Shown one piece after another: positions 6,809-7,170 of a stretch of 7,170 bases of DNA. Under the pieces are notes generated by a model. The model was not told the DNA's origin. It saw nothing but the letters and a program-made list of their open reading frames with translations, and did no database searches. A program made the position numbers and the translations under genes. The number at the start of each line of letters is the position of its first letter. The first letter of the stretch is position 1. This stretch comes from Methylococcaceae bacterium (GTDB lineage Bacteria; Pseudomonadota; Gammaproteobacteria; Methylococcales; Methylomonadaceae), in NCBI GenBank assembly GCA_009925045.1, contig RFQK01000077.1, forward strand, positions 1-7,170. The letters are read 5' to 3'.

Positions 6809-7170
6809 ATGCAGCGCGACTTACTCAACGCCTTAATTGCATGGAAAAAACAGCCTGTGCGCAAGCCATTATTGATTGATGGCGCAAGACAAACAGGTAA
6901 AACCTATCTGCTGCAAGAGTTGTTTGGTACCACCTTTGCCAACATCCTTCGTATCGACTTTCTTGAAAATCCCGTCTACAAAGAAGCGTTCGATGGCTCA
7001 CTATCACCTGATGAGCTATTAATGAACATTGAGCTTTTGACCAATCAAGCGTTCAACCCAGAAACCGATCTGCTGATATTAGATGAAATTGGCGAATGTG
7101 AACGTGCCGTTAGTTCACTTAAGTATTTTGCTGAAAAAGCACCTTCCTATTTTGTCGCGGCTAGCGGTTC
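6809..7170 (+). CDS. AAA_14-family P-loop ATPase (DUF4143-type), 5' part only
   Basis: The first 120 residues are visible and the gene continues past the window edge. Walker A is GARQTGKT at residues 25-32, after the hydrophobic strand KPLLID. Walker B is LLILDEIGE at about 88-96 (Asp92, Glu93), followed by SSLKYFAEKAPSYFVAASGS, which matches the sensor-1 region of AAA_14 proteins (family pattern DEIQ..P.A..SLKYF...P...V..AGSLLG). Such proteins are usually about 380-450 residues with a C-terminal DUF4143 domain that resembles restriction-endonuclease-like folds. They are widespread accessory genes without an agreed function. The usual Gln after DEI is Gly here. An in-frame TAG at 6773-6775 limits the start to 6803 or 6809. 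Isolation behind a terminator and its own repeat-bearing promoter suggest an independently acquired gene. Whether it is intact cannot be seen. Confidence 0.85.
   Translation, partial: MQRDLLNALIAWKKQPVRKPLLIDGARQTGKTYLLQELFGTTFANILRIDFLENPVYKEAFDGSLSPDELLMNIELLTNQAFNPETDLLILDEIGECERAVSSLKYFAEKAPSYFVAASG

Noticed and set aside
6281..7007. - strand open frames across the yicC 3' end, the intergenic gap and the ATPase gene
   Set aside because: They overlap well-supported + strand genes and the terminator, and their translations show no family resemblance.

Overview
This window reads as a chromosomal segment of a gammaproteobacterium with moderate GC. The proteins look like ordinary gammaproteobacterial versions. 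A methane- or methylotroph-like or related environmental lineage would fit, but the sequence alone does not fix the genus.

Layout. (1) Bases 1-176 hold the 3' end of a group I truncated hemoglobin gene on the + strand. (2) A strong GC hairpin at 186-209 lies in the short convergent gap and ends the next gene, mfd. (3) mfd occupies 217-3666 on the - strand and encodes the full-length transcription-repair coupling factor. (4) A divergent intergenic region (3667-3782) has a perfect TATAAT for mfd and a weak promoter candidate for the + strand genes. (5) A compact + strand operon follows. It contains a RegB/PrrB/RoxS-type redox sensor kinase (3783-5159), a RegA/PrrA/RoxR-type response regulator overlapping it by 20 bases (5140-5685), and the RNase-like gene yicC 14 bases later (5700-6563). 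A Rho-independent terminator closes it (6590-6628). (6) An AT-rich intergenic stretch carries an unusual nested block of inverted and direct repeats (6699-6758) just upstream of a consensus -10 box. (7) The 5' end of an AAA_14-type P-loop ATPase gene, usually of DUF4143 architecture, runs off the window (6809-7170).

How the parts work together. The kinase keeps the hallmarks of redox sensing: a GGxxNP motif in a periplasmic loop, an H-box histidine, and a cysteine about 42 residues after that histidine. It should phosphorylate the Fis-type regulator encoded next to it. Tight spacing suggests yicC is co-transcribed with the pair. mfd and the hemoglobin are separate units. The ATPase gene is cut off from the housekeeping block by a terminator, has its own operator-like promoter, and looks like an accessory gene. 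Everything up to about 6630 is conserved core biology. The least explained element is the repeat block at 6699-6758, together with the ATPase it probably controls.
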